DNA of 64,000 nucleotides from Aphrophora alni (GCA_963513935.1 OY740768.1:37752368-37816367), one strand, 5' to 3'. Positions 1 to 12,197 are shown, counted from the stretch's first letter. The notes: generated from the sequence alone by a model not told the origin. Program-made: numbers and translations.

Positions 1-1434
1 TTGTTATGAAATTTAGAAATAAGTTTCGATGTAAGTATGAGGTTTTAAAACTTTTATTTTCTGTAAAAACGACGGCATCTCAAAACAGTTACTAGACGAT
101 TCCAAAGAATCTGCGAGGATACTTCGACTAAGAATAAAACGAGCGTTAGGAAGTATTAATTATAATAGCGTGACAACGTAATGAGTTGTCGCAAACAAAA
201 AATTAAAATGAAAAATTTGAACTGTTTTCTAAAAGTTTTCTAATGGAAGTTTTACGTGACCAAAAAACTTCTTTAGTATATTTTTTTACAACTTTATTGA
301 TTTTCATAAGGTTAAACCAATATCAAGTAAATTATTATTTACATAAAAGATATACTAATTTATTCTCAAAAAATTTCTCAAAAACTTAAAATAACTTTCA
401 TTTAACTAGAATGTATGCATAAATGTTAATTAAGTTTAATATAAACAATAGTTGGATTGTTTACGCTTCCAAAGACTTGGAGACCGTTCATCGGGGCCCA
501 CCATTGATGGTGATGAAAGTTAGTTTGGAGACAATGTAGTCAGTATTCAGATGGGTAGCGCATAATATTTTTTAAAAAACTGCGCCCCCCCCCCTGACGA
601 ATGGTTAATCACAATTACAAGATAAGAAGCAAGCCCCCAAAAAAGCATTGAACTTGTATAATTTCTGCTAGTAAATAATATTTTGTTCAAGTGTATAGTA
701 GCAGTTTATTCGCTTTAGACAGTAACCGCGTGTGTTTACCTTGGTATTCACAGAACCAATAATTTAGAAGTGGGTAAACAAGAGTCCTTCAAAATAAATT
801 TGAAATCTTCTATATATATCAAGTGTACGCACAAATAAGGACAATAACGATAGTTGGATCTCATGTCAAACATTATCTTACAAGATTATCTAACAAGATT
901 CCGTAGATAGTAAAAAGTAAATACCAGTCAATGGATTCAAATTTTTATTTAATTAATAAATAAATAATGAACAGGATAACTAGTTTGCACACTATTCAAA
1001 CCGGATTTAAACAATTTTGTTTTTCATCCGAGACCCAAAAGTATCTCAATTGGTTTGTTTAGATGATCCAACTTTTGGTAGAAAGGAGAAAAATGAACAC
1101 ATATGGAGGGAGCTCCACGTATGAAGTGGAAAGGACCATAGCACTACACTGTTATTTCCTGTAATATAATGTGTTACATTTACCATCCTACGAAATTCAA
1201 TATGTATGTTTATTTAATTATAGTATATCTAAAGGATCTTCATTCTATTCTATTCTTTATTATCTTCATTATTGGTACACATAATGTGCAGCAAGATGCA
1301 GTATACATTTGAGTTGTTATAATGGTGCACTGATTCAGTTTAATTATAATATACAATTAATGTCATATTAAAAGAAACATAAAACACACAAACAATAGAA
1401 ACAAATATATACAACTGACACTATAGCTGCAAGT
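1..1434. other. A+T-rich stretch without a recognisable gene
   Basis: No open frame of 60 codons or more and no protein motif that I recognise. The only salient mark is a run of ten C at 585-594, one of several long C/G tracts that stand out in this A+T-rich window. Confidence 0.6.
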
Positions 1435-1670
1435 ACTCTTCTACCAAGTTAAATGCTTGTTATAGCAGGTAACTTATAAGACGCTTTTTACACTCCACAA
1501 TGCAGAATGCACCTTATGTCTCTCAAGAAACCTGGCAATCCATTATATAACTTTATACCAGAGTAGTGAACACCATTCTCAAACAATCCAAGTCTATGCA
1601 TTGGATATTGAAAAACGTTTTTCTTCACAGAGTATGTGTGCCTTTGGCCACTGTCATCAGTATAATTTGC
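1435..1670 (-). pseudogene. LINE reverse-transcriptase ORF, C-terminal fragment
   Basis: Translated on the minus strand from 1670 to the stop at 1498-1500, the frame contains YSVKKNVFQYPMHRLGLFEN followed by GVHYSGIKLYNGLPGFL. This is the H-x-L/x-LF-x-NS-x-x-Y-x-GIK-x-(Y/F)N-x-LP pattern that ends ORF2 of Jockey/CR1/L2-like non-LTR retrotransposons, after the reverse-transcriptase thumb. After the stop, a second frame down to about 1435 resembles the usual K-x-L...EE(Y/F)L tail, which suggests a frameshift. No start codon, no reverse-transcriptase catalytic core and no poly(A) tail are present, so this is a short dead fragment. The clade assignment within LINEs is inference. Confidence 0.6.
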
Positions 1671-2799
1671 CTATAAAAATAACAAAACGTTTAAAATATA
1701 AATGCTAGGCAGAGTTAAAAGCTTTATTTCTTGAACGACAATTTTACAGCGATTTTTAGATTTAAATTTACAAATTATTCAAATAATTTTTTTTATAAAC
1801 GGACATTTTTTCCATACTCTACAGAATTACTCCAGATGGCGACACCCTATCTAAGGAGAGAGTACACTTTATGCGTAATATTAATCTTAAAATTGATAAA
1901 GAAGCTAGAAACACAAGAAATGGCTGAATTAAATTTATTTATTAGATGACAAATATGTGATCTCCAAATTCTTTCATCAATTAAAGAAATTTAGAAGACC
2001 CTGTACTTGTAATAATTTTTGAAATATCAATATAAATCTTTTTGTTAAATGTTTACAACTGAATGAATTAGTTGGGTTTTAGTTGTATTTAATTTTAAAC
2101 TGTTTACGAAAAACTAAATTTCCACCATTATTAACGTTAATGCCCCGGATTCCACAAATTATCCAAAACGTTGACTTGGCAAACATAGCTATGATTCTGA
2201 GCATCTCATATCTGGAAACATTGGTAAATTATGGCTAGCTGTACTTCATCAAAAGTCAATTGTAATTTTTTTAATCAATAATTTCCGTCGGAAGAAGTTA
2301 TGCCTCAGACAATAATTGATTGACTGTGATCCCACCAGCTGTCTCGGCGTTAACGGTATAAATACAGACGCAGAATCATTGCTCAGTTTAACCTTGAAAC
2401 AGTCACATGATATTGTGTGACTATGAATCATTCTAGTTAATCCTTATCTAAATATAAAATACGCAAAATAATATGTACACGTAATCTTCAAGGAAATAAA
2501 ACTCTGTCAAATTGCAAAATAAAGTGGACTGTTGCATGGAAACCTGTTTAATTCCGAGTTATTAAGCAAGTCTGCAGGTTGTTCATTTTAAAATAAATAT
2601 GACTTCACTTTCTATGCTCAGGGAGTCATCTAATGGGGGGGGCTATGTTTTATTCTTTAAAAATGTTTTACAATCGACGACTCTACAAATGGTATTTATC
2701 CAGCAAACTTCAGATAAATTCAACAAATACAGTATGCAACATTGATAATAAACATCAGAGTCCTAAAATACCTTCTCCCAATTAAAGTTGATCCTATTT
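1671..2799. other. No recognisable gene
   Basis: Open frames of 72 codons (1731-1949, plus) and 60 codons (2249-2431, minus) show no family motif and are close to what chance gives in A+T-rich DNA. A run of eight G lies at 2635-2642. Confidence 0.5.
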
Positions 2800-3620
2800 G
2801 TAAAGAGGGTCAAGAGAAACCTGATAGGGAGGATGAAAGAGAGCGATCTATTTTAAGACAACATGAAAGAAAGTGTAGATCCAACTAGAGTTCTTCAGGA
2901 TTCCCACGCCCGTATCACTAAGTAAGCCCCTGAGGGTAGTTTTTTTCATTAATAATTAATAATCATCTCATATGCTATTGTAACCTCTGGACAATGAGAG
3001 GTTAGAATATGAAAAAAAAAAAATCCTTATATCATTTCTGTATGGGTAACCTATGTTTTCTTTATTTGCCTACAAATTTAATACTATCACGATAGAAGAC
3101 TAGGGGTCTTTATTTTATTTTCTATTCTTTATTTTGTTATAAGGGAAGGATGACCGAGAGGCTTCCACCCTTTAAACAAAAGGGATTTTTCTTGAAAAAC
3201 CAAAAAGGTGTAAAATACTAAACTTCTTTAAGATTATCTTACAATCTATTAAATTCGTATTTATAAATACAGCGAGAAACCAAAACATTCTGAATTACAA
3301 AACATTTTTTTTTTAAATAAGTAAATTACGAATAAATTAATAATGATATTTTTTTTCCCTTTGTTGTTTAAAAACAAAACAACTTCTCGATCATCATTGC
3401 CTTAAAAAAAGGAGCATAGAATATTCCTCCCTTAGTCCTCGAATATTCCGATATCGTCTGAAAAAAACAAAAGTTAATCTAGGGCAACCTGATAGGAAAG
3501 ATTTAATAGAGGCATCTAACCCAAGAATAGATGAAGTAAGGTGTTACAATAACCCACCAAAGTCCCTCGAGTAACTCCCACCACACTCCCTAGAGGGTGA
3601 TAATAAATATATTATTATTC
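2800..3620. repeat. Rearranged copy of the 62.3-kb foldback family
   Basis: The segment 2810-2945 matches one arm of the foldback element at 62260-62830. It shares the motifs CCTGATAGG, GATGAAAGAGAG, CATGAAA and GTAGATC, then a GATTCCC-type block and CCTGAGGG. A second arm-like block lies at 3480-3530 (ACCTGATAGGAAAGAT, then AGAGGCATCTAACCC). Between them are internal motifs shared with the 62.3-kb copy: GGGGTCTTTATTTTAT near 3105 and a TTGTTGTTTAAA block near 3362. Both arm-like blocks here point the same way, so this copy is rearranged or composite rather than a simple hairpin. Confidence 0.55.
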
Positions 3621-6600
3621 GTATATTTCTCAACGTCCAGTAAATCTAAGAGGCAAATGATCTTTGATTTGACACTTGAGTGATGCTTGATCTTTCAAGG
3701 CCTACATGTTGGTTGAACGACATGTAACACTCATGGGTGTACCCCTGGAACCCACACACGTCCTCCTACTCCAAGACAAACAATAGAATATTATAGATTC
3801 ATACGTTGCGTCTGATATAACCGTTCTGGAACATTACGCATTGGCATATAATGAGACGAGACGTAACACAATTATCCAATGACCCGTGACACCATTGAAT
3901 GAACGTAGAATTAAAAGACCCGAGAGATGATCATTACTGATTATTTTGTCGATTAATCATTCAATGGCTTGCAAGAAATACATTCTGTAATATTGTATGG
4001 AGAAATAAATAATACAAAATGTGACGCGACTAGATCTACACGGTTTTTGTGAATAGCGCATTGTCAGTCGAGAAATTTGTGTTGCTCAGTGTGTCCTAGA
4101 TAATGAAACATTATGTAATGATATATCCTAATCCAACTGTTAAAAATATTACACTTCCTTTACCAACTACTGTAATGATATCTTTGATAGTAAATATGTT
4201 GATTATGAGCTCTCTCAATTGTCTATATTTTAGTAGTGATTTTAAATGTAAATTTTACTTCAATGGAGGCACAGTTGTTGATTGATTTTGTAGACAGTAA
4301 ATTTAATTTTAAAATGAATAATGATCGCAATCTATCTACCTGGAAGTACAATTGACGCTGTATTTGAGAGATATTTAGATAAATTACAATGAAAAACATT
4401 CTTCAGTTATCATAAACCAATTGTCTCTTTTCTGAAATATGAATCCAGAAATCTTGTACAATATATTGTAGTTTATAAAACGTGACTATATATAATATAT
4501 AGTTTCGTATTATTTGCTCTTTAGTGAGTAATGTCATTTCTATTCTTCTACTCACATTTGCTTGTAAAAATCACTAATGGGACATAATATGAACTAGAGT
4601 TTGGACTCATACAATATTGGACCAATAAAATAGTAACTAAATGAGGTTGACGACAGCAGTGTAATCATCTCCTTAAAAGACAAGTAAAGTGTAGGAATTG
4701 CTTGAAATTGGCTGTTATGTAGTATCATTTTTCTTAACATTTTGCGCAGAATCAAAAACAAAATTGTCTTTAACTTCCACGGTAAAAAAAATAGATTTTT
4801 GTAATAAAAAAGACCAGTAGGTGAATCACGCTGGCTGCCAAGAACCAGCTATATAAGAATGCCTTATGTGTCTGTCAGTGAAAACTGCGTGGGTGTTAGT
4901 AAGAATTATCTCATAAACCTGTGTATGTAGATTTTGCCTATTTTGTCTATGTCACTTCCGTAGAATGTAGTATAACATATACGGTATTTTTATTTTATTT
5001 TTTTGAATTTTCGACCGTTTAGAAGATAGAAGAGGCTCCCATTATTATTACAATTTTCAGCACTTGTGCCAAATCAAAGTTTCTTGTGCCAAATCAAATA
5101 GAAAAAAAAATATTGATTTTAAAGCTTATACATTTTTATACCAATATCGTATATTTTTCACTTGAAATAATTATTTAATTAGAAAAAACTTAAATACTAG
5201 AAAATTTTATTTTCCTCATTTCTACTTTAAAATAACACTCGCTTCGCTCGTTGGGGGTTTCGCCGTAGAACTCTGCCCCAACCAATAGTGGATTTTGACA
5301 AAAATAAGAATTTGACAGGGTTGGATCAAAGTGTTAGATCAAGACTAAAACTTAATAATTTCCATAAATTATTAAATTTTTTGACACACTTATAGGATAA
5401 CTAAAATAATCGAACTTAGTAGGCATATTGGCACATCCACCTAACATAAGCGTGCTAAATTTTATGATTCTAGCTATCCTATAAATGTGTCAAAAGATTA
5501 AATAATTTGTGGAAAATGTACAAAATTTACCTAAAATCAAAAATCTAGCACTATCTAAAGTATAACTGATGGGGATACGGAAAAAAGTCATCGATACAAA
5601 CTTATAGACCTCGCCAAATCCGTGGCTGCTGGTACGATTAGTTTTTAAAGTTGAGTCCGCCATTTTGAATTTGTTTAGGGTTAAAAATTTATTCGAAATT
5701 TCCCCTGGGTCGTTTGCCAAATTTCAAGTTTCTAGTACATCTGGAAGTATGTTAGAATTTGTGTAGATGAGTGAATGAGTCGCTCAAAGGTTGTATATTT
5801 ATTAGATAATATATTTATAAATAAATAAAAGCGAAATTAATGTTTTTATTAAGGATCAATCACCTTTAGTAAATGAGTTAAAGTTTAATTATAAAACATA
5901 ACAATAATGTAAATATGTGAAACAGATAATGTGAGTTTGAGGAAACGTTATTGGATTCACAATGAGGTCCGATTTGGTATGTAGGCGCGTTTGACAAATT
6001 AGTCAACTAGAAATAAACTGGTTAATTTAAAAATTGTGGTAGATTTAAAAATTTCAGTTATTGTTTTTCTATTGTAACATTGTACTAGTGTGCTCTACAA
6101 GGTCTCACAATAGTTCAATTTGTACATTTTTAAAAATACAAAATGTCTTTTCTTACGGTACAAAACTAAGAGATGGAAAAATTTCGCCCGTTAACAAAAT
6201 TGTTTAAAACATAACATTAATATTTGAAACAGAGCATTAATAGCTCTAATAACCCGAAATTAGTTGAATTTAAATTTTTCATGTTCTCAAGGTTTTATTA
6301 TTCGTTGAATATATATTAAGAGTCATTGTTATTTACAAATCAATGCTCGACAAATTTCAGAACAGGCTTCTTTCATGGTTTTTTAATATTTTCTGTTGAC
6401 ATGTATCCTAACTAATTCTACGTGCGCCTTAGCGATGTGTAAATAATCCTACATCATCAATAATCCCAGGATGAATGTTGCCAAAAGAGGGGATAGATAT
6501 ACACAAACCAAGTCCATTCATCCTAGCGTATTAGCTTGATGCCGCATATAATAATAATAATAATTTCAATCAGTTTTATGTTTACTAACTAATTACCTTT

Positions 6601-6839
6601 GTAATAAAAAATAGGTTTCTTTATTAAACAAGCTATTAACAGAAAGAGTAATCGGTCAAGCACTAAGATGCTGTTGGAAATCCCTAATTATAGGCTGGAA
6701 CGTTAGAGACATCAGGTTAATTACATGGCACTGATTTTATTTAATTAATTTATCTTTCTGCGAGATTTTTAATACGATAAAAAGTTTCCCGACTAACAAG
6801 ATTACGAGAAACATTATGTGAAATTTATAATACAGAAAC
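3621..6839. other. Long A+T-rich stretch, no supported gene
   Basis: Only short open frames occur: 60 codons at 4103-4285 plus, and 76 codons at 5490-5720 minus. Neither has a recognisable domain. The second overlaps an inverted-repeat element at 5362-5512, which argues against it being a gene. Confidence 0.5.
5362..5512. repeat. Small MITE-like inverted repeat
   Basis: Imperfect inverted arms of about 35 bp, at 5362-5396 and 5478-5512, share the core TTTTTGACACA with CCTATAA at the inner ends. They enclose about 80 bp. The overall size of ~150 bp suggests a very short non-autonomous TIR element. No target duplication was identified. Confidence 0.5.
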
Positions 6840-6986
6840 ATGTTTTTTTTTTTTTATTAGGGAGCGTGGGTAAAACCAACGACCTTTAAAATGTCACACG
6901 CGTGTCTGTCTGTAAGTCACAACAGACAAGACGACGAATACTATATATTATAAACTTTGTTTGTATATTATTTGTATTGGTAAAAT

Positions 6987-7192
6987 ATAGGAATAATTTA
7001 GCTGTAAAAAAATATCCTTAGAGTAATTAAGGGGTAAAAACTATCAAGTTGAATATATATAGGCTAAGTATGTTTAAAACAGTTGTTACATAGGTTTTCT
7101 GACCCTACTTTCTTGATAGTATATATTCAACTTGATAGTTTTTACCCCTTAATTACTCTAAGGATATTTTTTTACAGCTAAATTATTCCTAT
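6987..7192. repeat. Perfect 73-bp inverted repeat (palindrome)
   Basis: The left arm, 6987-7059/7060, and the right arm, 7120-7192, are exact reverse complements over about 73 bp, with a ~60-bp loop. The arms carry TAATTTAGCTGTAAAAAAA and AGTAATTAAGGGG with their complements. Perfect identity in otherwise diverged repeat DNA implies a recent inverted duplication. The loop (7063-7110) is homologous to a piece of repeat family B near 42770. Confidence 0.9.
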
Positions 7193-7195
7193 AAT

Positions 7196-7326
7196 TTATA
7201 TATATAAATAGTATAGTATATATATATAGTATACTTATATATATATAGTATATTCCTATAGTATATATATACTATATATATATATATAGTATATATATAC
7301 TATATATATATATATATATATATATA
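7196..7326. repeat. (TA)n-rich microsatellite block
   Basis: Alternating TA runs are interrupted by periodic GTA/AGT steps. The block directly follows the right arm of the inverted repeat and includes local self-complementary units. Confidence 0.85.
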
Positions 7327-7953
7327 AGTTATGTGAACAATATTTAGCTTTAGTAAACACAATAGTGGTAGTTTTCCTAGAATAAGATAGAGTAAGCATT
7401 TTGTATTTCCTAGCCTTTGTAAGCCACTATAGTCAGTGTTCTTTACAGACTCACTCAAGACAGTTCGCTCTGTGGATAAGAGTACTGTATTATTATAATC
7501 ACATTTAATTCATTTAAATAAAGTTATAATAAAATAAAGTTTGTTGTTTTTTTAAAAAGAGATTTTTAAGGAGCAACGACATAACTTATATATATATAGT
7601 ATATATATTATGGTGGGGTATAAAAAAACTAGAAATTATTCTGGTTACGAATGTTTGTGTTCATTTGACGAAAAGATTAATCTGTTTACGCTAAGCCAAA
7701 TTTAAAGTGTCAGATATCATGCCCCACCCCACCTAACTTAAATACGGCGTGACCTACAAATCTGAAAAAAATCTTTGGATTTGAAATTAAATTGCAGTTC
7801 GAAATCGAATATTTCAGTTTTTTTCGAATACAATTTAATTTAAACACAAAATGAAAAATGCGTTGCGTACAAGTTTTAAAAGCAGGTTTTGAGAGATCTG
7901 AAGCAAACAATTATTCTCTGTTTGAAGTTATGTTAATGATGGAAGTTCAATTT

Positions 7954-8386
7954 TATTATTATACATTTTTCGGACATTTGCCATCATTTGTGTGTTAAAA
8001 ATTCAAACACACGACGTTTCAGGAATAAGAATCAATATATATAATTCCCGTTATGTATTCCCGTTATCAAAAATACAGCAACAAGTGACGTGGTCCAGAA
8101 GGCGTGACAAACTGTTAGGGGTGTGGCCTATTGTTAGTTGTATTAAACTTCCTAGAACGAGAACGGGTTACAACCCCTTGTGGTGATTTAACAGGTAAAA
8201 TGTCAGCTTGTTTATTAGTAATAGGGATATTATGATAAAATTTTAGTTCTTTTTTTAATAATGGGAGCCATAATGGCCTTACTTCTATACTTGATTGGCT
8301 GATAGGATTGTCCGTTATTCCGGAAACGTCGTGTGTTTGAATTTTTGACACACAAATGATGGCAAATGTCCGAAAAATGTATAATA
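7954..8386. mobile_element. Non-autonomous TIR element (~430 bp)
   Basis: Terminal inverted repeats of about 75 bp (7954-8028 and 8315-8386) match almost perfectly, reading outward through TGTCCGAAAAATGTATAATAA. The inner part of each TIR is itself a small hairpin, with GTGTGTTTGAATTTTT facing ACACACAAATGATGGC. The same hairpin recurs in the dispersed repeat family D. The interior of ~290 bp has no coding potential; frames of 64 and 78 codons cross TIR boundaries and are by-products. The size and TIR length fit a MITE. The superfamily and the target-site duplication are not clear. Confidence 0.75.
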
Positions 8387-8601
8387 AAAAAAAATAAAAT
8401 AAAAAAATTATTAAAAGATGGATTGCATTTTCATTGATTTATCTTAATTAGTGTCCGTTGATAATACTAATGACCCGTGTAATTTCACACGAGTGTCTTA
8501 TACAGATAAGACGCTTGACTCTTTTATTATAAAGATTGTACTGTAAATGTATAATTTTTATTTTGGAATTTTAATAGCGTTATTTTAATAAATTTGTGGC
8601 T

Positions 8602-8602
<1 letters not shown>
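8387..8602. repeat. Short fragment related to repeat family A
   Basis: Around 8450-8540, motifs such as CACACGAGTGTCTTATACAG and the following AGATAAGACG resemble the start of repeat family A near 6880-6935 and 44140-44185. Only about 100 bp is shared. Confidence 0.4.
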
Positions 8603-8663
<61 letters not shown>

Positions 8664-8666
8664 TAC
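8603..8666. repeat. (TA)n microsatellite
   Basis: About 27 uninterrupted TA dinucleotides, then a slightly imperfect end. Confidence 0.95.
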
Positions 8667-9503
8667 TGTTTAATAAATTTTGTATTTTTTCATTTATTAA
8701 TTAAAATTATTTACATTTGTATTTTTTTAGACCAAAATAGGCTATTTTAGGAATCATTTGGTTCACTTTTTCTGCTATGTAGTTATTTTGAATGCATGCC
8801 TCCTGCTGAATGTATTGTTTGATTGACGAGTATATTGGAATTATTTAGAAACACGCCGACATTGGGTCCAAGTTAGAAATATGATTTTTCATTTAGTAAA
8901 TGTATGCCAAATAAATGATCATACGACGTTGGAGTTGTTCTATAACGTTGAAGATATAATATAGAAAATGTTTATTTAAATACGTAGAGGTAAAATATAC
9001 TTGATGTGTTGAGTTTGTTCCTCACTTATAAGCGTATGTAGTTGAGAAAATTATGAGATAGGTCAAAAAAATCTTTGCTTAGATTTCGTAGATATATCTA
9101 CTTGAGCCCCAAAATAGTTGCTGGAATGATGTCCGACATTTGTCTATTCATGTAGTAGTAGAGCCTAAACGTGGGGTCCAATTTTGATCAAATTTGGCTA
9201 AAATATAATCTTTGAGCTCTCATCACAAGGTACTGGTCGCGATAAAAACAAAAAAATCGTCTATATTATACAAGAACAAATTTATTAAAAATCGGTTTAA
9301 TAAATTTTGATGAATTTTTTATATTAATCTCTCTAATCAGTGTATCAAATCGCAAGTAAAAGAGAATTACGATGCAAAATTGATAAGAAAATAAACCTTT
9401 TCCGGCGTCAATTATAAACTCAATAACAACTGAAAAAATGTATACTTATAGAACGTGTTTATGACAGAAGTGATAGAAGAATATACTCTAAACATCTTTT
9501 AAA
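8667..9503. other. No recognisable gene
   Basis: A+T-rich, with no open frame of 60 codons and no repeat homology that I could place. Confidence 0.5.
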
Positions 9504-10111
9504 ATATCGTGTGTCCATTTTACCAGTCCACCGTTGTGATGATCTGAAACTATAAGATTTATGGCAAACTTTAAATAGGGAATTTCACTTACTTTTTAGT
9601 GACCATTAAAAATATGAAATTAGAATCTCGAAATTCGTCCGCCTTTTTTCAATATGGCAGCCAACTTTTAATGTCCTACGAACACCCTATATAGTATCAG
9701 ATTCTACACAATTGAAGACTTTTTATTTTTGACATAATTTTCGTAAACCGTTTAGTTTATATGAATTTAAGAATTAAATGGTATTATTGTGTAGTCGACA
9801 AATTAAACAATAAAATGCTATTTATTGTTAAATTCAATTTTAAATCATTATAAAATGGGGCTTAGACACAAACAAAACATTAAATTCTTCATCTTTATTT
9901 AAATTCAAAATAAAATCTTTTGAGGGCCTGTATTTTCTAAACGATTGTGCATACGAATATTATGATGGAAAATAGCGGACTAATTTCGACATTTCAATTT
10001 TATATCCTTAATGGTCACTTAAAAGTAAGTGAACTCTACTTAAAATTTCCTGTAAATCCTATAGTTTAAGATATCACACTGGTGATGCGGTTAAAATGGA
10101 CACACGGTATA
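9504..10111. mobile_element. Foldback element with ~155-bp TIRs
   Basis: The left arm (9504-9660) and right arm (about 9950-10111) are diverged reverse complements. Landmarks in order from the ends are CGTGTGTCCATTTTA, AACTATA-GATTTA, TTCACTTACTTTT-AGTGACCATTAA and TCGAAATT-GTCCGC. Outer termini read ATAYCGTGTGTCC on both sides. The ~290-bp middle has no open frame. Long imperfect TIRs with no transposase are typical of foldback or non-autonomous DNA elements. Arm divergence suggests an old insertion. Confidence 0.75.
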
Positions 10112-10439
10112 TATATTAAGTTGATAAAGAGGATTCCTCTATTACAACTTATCTTCCATCAGATGTTTTTAAACCTTCACATCCAATTGGAATAGAGATA
10201 TGTTTTAGCAGATGGTGACGTTAGTGCAGTTTTGTTTACAATTAATTCAATGTTATTGTGTGTAGTAAAGGTGATGATGAGCGAGAGGTTTCTCGCCTTT
10301 AAATAACAGCGGATAAAATGTCTGTTAGTAACATCTAAGTGGAAAATGATTTAACGAATTAAATATTAAATATTTTTTAAATAAATTTCTCTAAAAATTG
10401 AGAAGGGAGATTCGTCTATACCAACTCTCAAGAAATAAG

Positions 10440-11190
10440 CTGGTAAAATCAACTGCCCCCCCCCCATCACTTACAGAGAGAACATAAAGCACTTTACAGA
10501 TTTTAGTCATCATATCGATTCCGGACTAAATGAAATTAGTGTATTTTTTAAATGGCAACATGGTGTTTTGATGTGGTTAACATAGTTTTTCAACACTGAG
10601 TTCAGTTCCTTAAATATGTTTTTGATATCCCTCACCTATCTCTAGTTTATTCTCAAAAACGTAGAAATGTATGACCTTTTTTCGAATACTGCAAATTTAA
10701 TATTTAAATTGTTTAAAATGCATGTTACTGCACTAAATTTTGATTTTCACCTCAGGGGACATCTACGGGAAAAGGTATTATTATTATATTTGTACAACTT
10801 GATTTATCATTACTAATTAGTGTCTTGGTTTCTTATTTAAAAAGCAGGTGTCTTGGTTTATTGATGTAAAAAGCAAAGTAACATGTGTCACAAACAATTA
10901 AAACATTACATGAAAAAAAGTCAAATTTCATACGTTTCCTATGGTTTTTTTTAATAACTGGAGAAGTGAGAGATATCAAAAAAAAATTATAAAACTGATT
11001 TTAGTGTTCAAAAACTATGTTAAATCATGTATCAAAACAACATGTTGCCATTTAAAGACTGAAATCTAATATGGCGGATTCAAGATGGGGTCGAAAATTT
11101 TAACATATAACAAAACGTAAGCTTTAATTAGACGAAACCGATTTGACGATAAAAAAATTAATGGGGGGGGGGGTTAAGAGACTTTATGTT
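10440..11190. mobile_element. Second foldback element with poly-C/poly-G shoulders
   Basis: Inner arms at 10540-10651 and 10953-11057 are reverse complements of about 110 bp. They share TTAAATGGCAACATG, AACATAGTTTTT and TTTTTGATATC-CTCAC. Farther out, a run of ten C (10456-10465) faces a run of eleven G (11163-11173). AACATAAAG lies just outside the tracts on the complementary strand, so the inverted symmetry extends outward imperfectly. There is no coding content. The exact ends and target duplication were not resolved. Confidence 0.6.
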
Positions 11191-11952
11191 CACATTTTAT
11201 AGAAATAGGGTGGAATATTATTTATAATTTAGTAGTTTTGTGAGAAAATAAGACTAATATTTGCATCGTTAAAAATACAGCGTTTAATGTTATTGAAAAT
11301 GTATGTTATGGTAAAATGACTGAAGAAAAGTTCAACCTATGGTCGTAACAATAAAAAACGATACGAAGGAAATTTAACAGAATAAAAAAAAACGTAATTA
11401 CGATTGTTGTTAATTTAATGTTCACATCAGTTACTACTTGAATATGTGATGAAAACTATTATATATCTTGGCGTAAAGTCAAGATCACTGAAGAGTGATT
11501 AGTATGCGTTTAGTGTGGGTAGACGACGCACTGAAGGTGGTAAATGGAATATGCAATGAAGATAAATAAATCGGATATATCAATTTGTAAGCAACACTTA
11601 ATTAATGTACGTTTGATCAATGTTATTATTGACCTACTTCCAGTAAATAGAAATCAGAACAAACCTACATACAATAAGGCAATCACCGTACATATATCAA
11701 TGTTACAAATATGTCACCGGTTGTACACTCGAGTGACGCGATAGGTTAGACCTGGAAAACCATTAAGACATTAAGTTACGTGAAAAATCACCTTTTCAAG
11801 GGAAGTTGTCACGAGTTGCAATAAGAAGAGGAAACTTTAAGGGTCCATCCTATAAAATTCTTTAAATATTTTATGGTGTTGAGATAGTTCGCTTGCAACT
11901 ACTGCAGAAACTCTGTCGGCACGTTGATTAAATTATTGTGACTGTACCCGAT

Positions 11953-11954
<2 letters not shown>
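11191..11954. other. No recognisable gene
   Basis: A 66-codon plus frame (11544-11744) has no family motif. Nothing else stands out before the (CT)n tract. Confidence 0.45.

Positions 11955-11997
<43 letters not shown>
11955..11997. repeat. (CT)n microsatellite running into an assembly gap
   Basis: At least 21 CT units end directly at undetermined bases. The three long frames over this region encode only Leu-Ser or Arg-Glu dipeptides plus X and are artefacts. Confidence 0.95.
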
Positions 11998-12197
11998 NNN
12001 NNNNNNNNNNNNNNNNNNNNNNNNNNNNNNNNNNNNNNNNNNNNNNNNNNNNNNNNNNNNNNNNNNNNNNNNNNNNNNNNNNNNNNNNNNNNNNNNNNNN
12101 NNNNNNNNNNNNNNNNNNNNNNNNNNNNNNNNNNNNNNNNNNNNNNNNNNNNNNNNNNNNNNNNNNNNNNNNNNNNNNNNNNNNNNNNNNNNNNNNN
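11998..12197. other. Assembly gap (200 N)
   Basis: Exactly 200 undetermined bases; the round number suggests a placeholder of arbitrary length. The flanking (CT)n tract is the likely cause. Confidence 0.98.

Larger units (their letters stand above)
6840..7915. repeat. Dispersed repeat family A, copy 1
   Basis: Two blocks of this region (about 6850-7060 and 7605-7915) are homologous and collinear with 44090-44610. Shared landmarks are a GTGGGTAAAACCAA / TAGGTAAAACCAAG start, a TGTCTGTCTGT or TGTCTAGT block, GGGGTAAAAAC / GGGGACAAAAA, and then CCAAATTTAAAGTGTCAGAT. About 540 bp between the two blocks (7061-7600) is absent from the 44-kb copy. It holds the right arm of a perfect inverted repeat and a (TA)n tract, so it looks like an insertion or local rearrangement. 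The 66-codon minus frame at 7710-7910 lies inside the repeat and is not supported as a gene. Confidence 0.65.

Noticed and set aside
8115..8351. 78-codon minus ORF
   Set aside because: Starts inside the TIR of the 430-bp element; the TIR-derived N-terminus is repeated at 7992-8186 on the other strand, so both are by-products.
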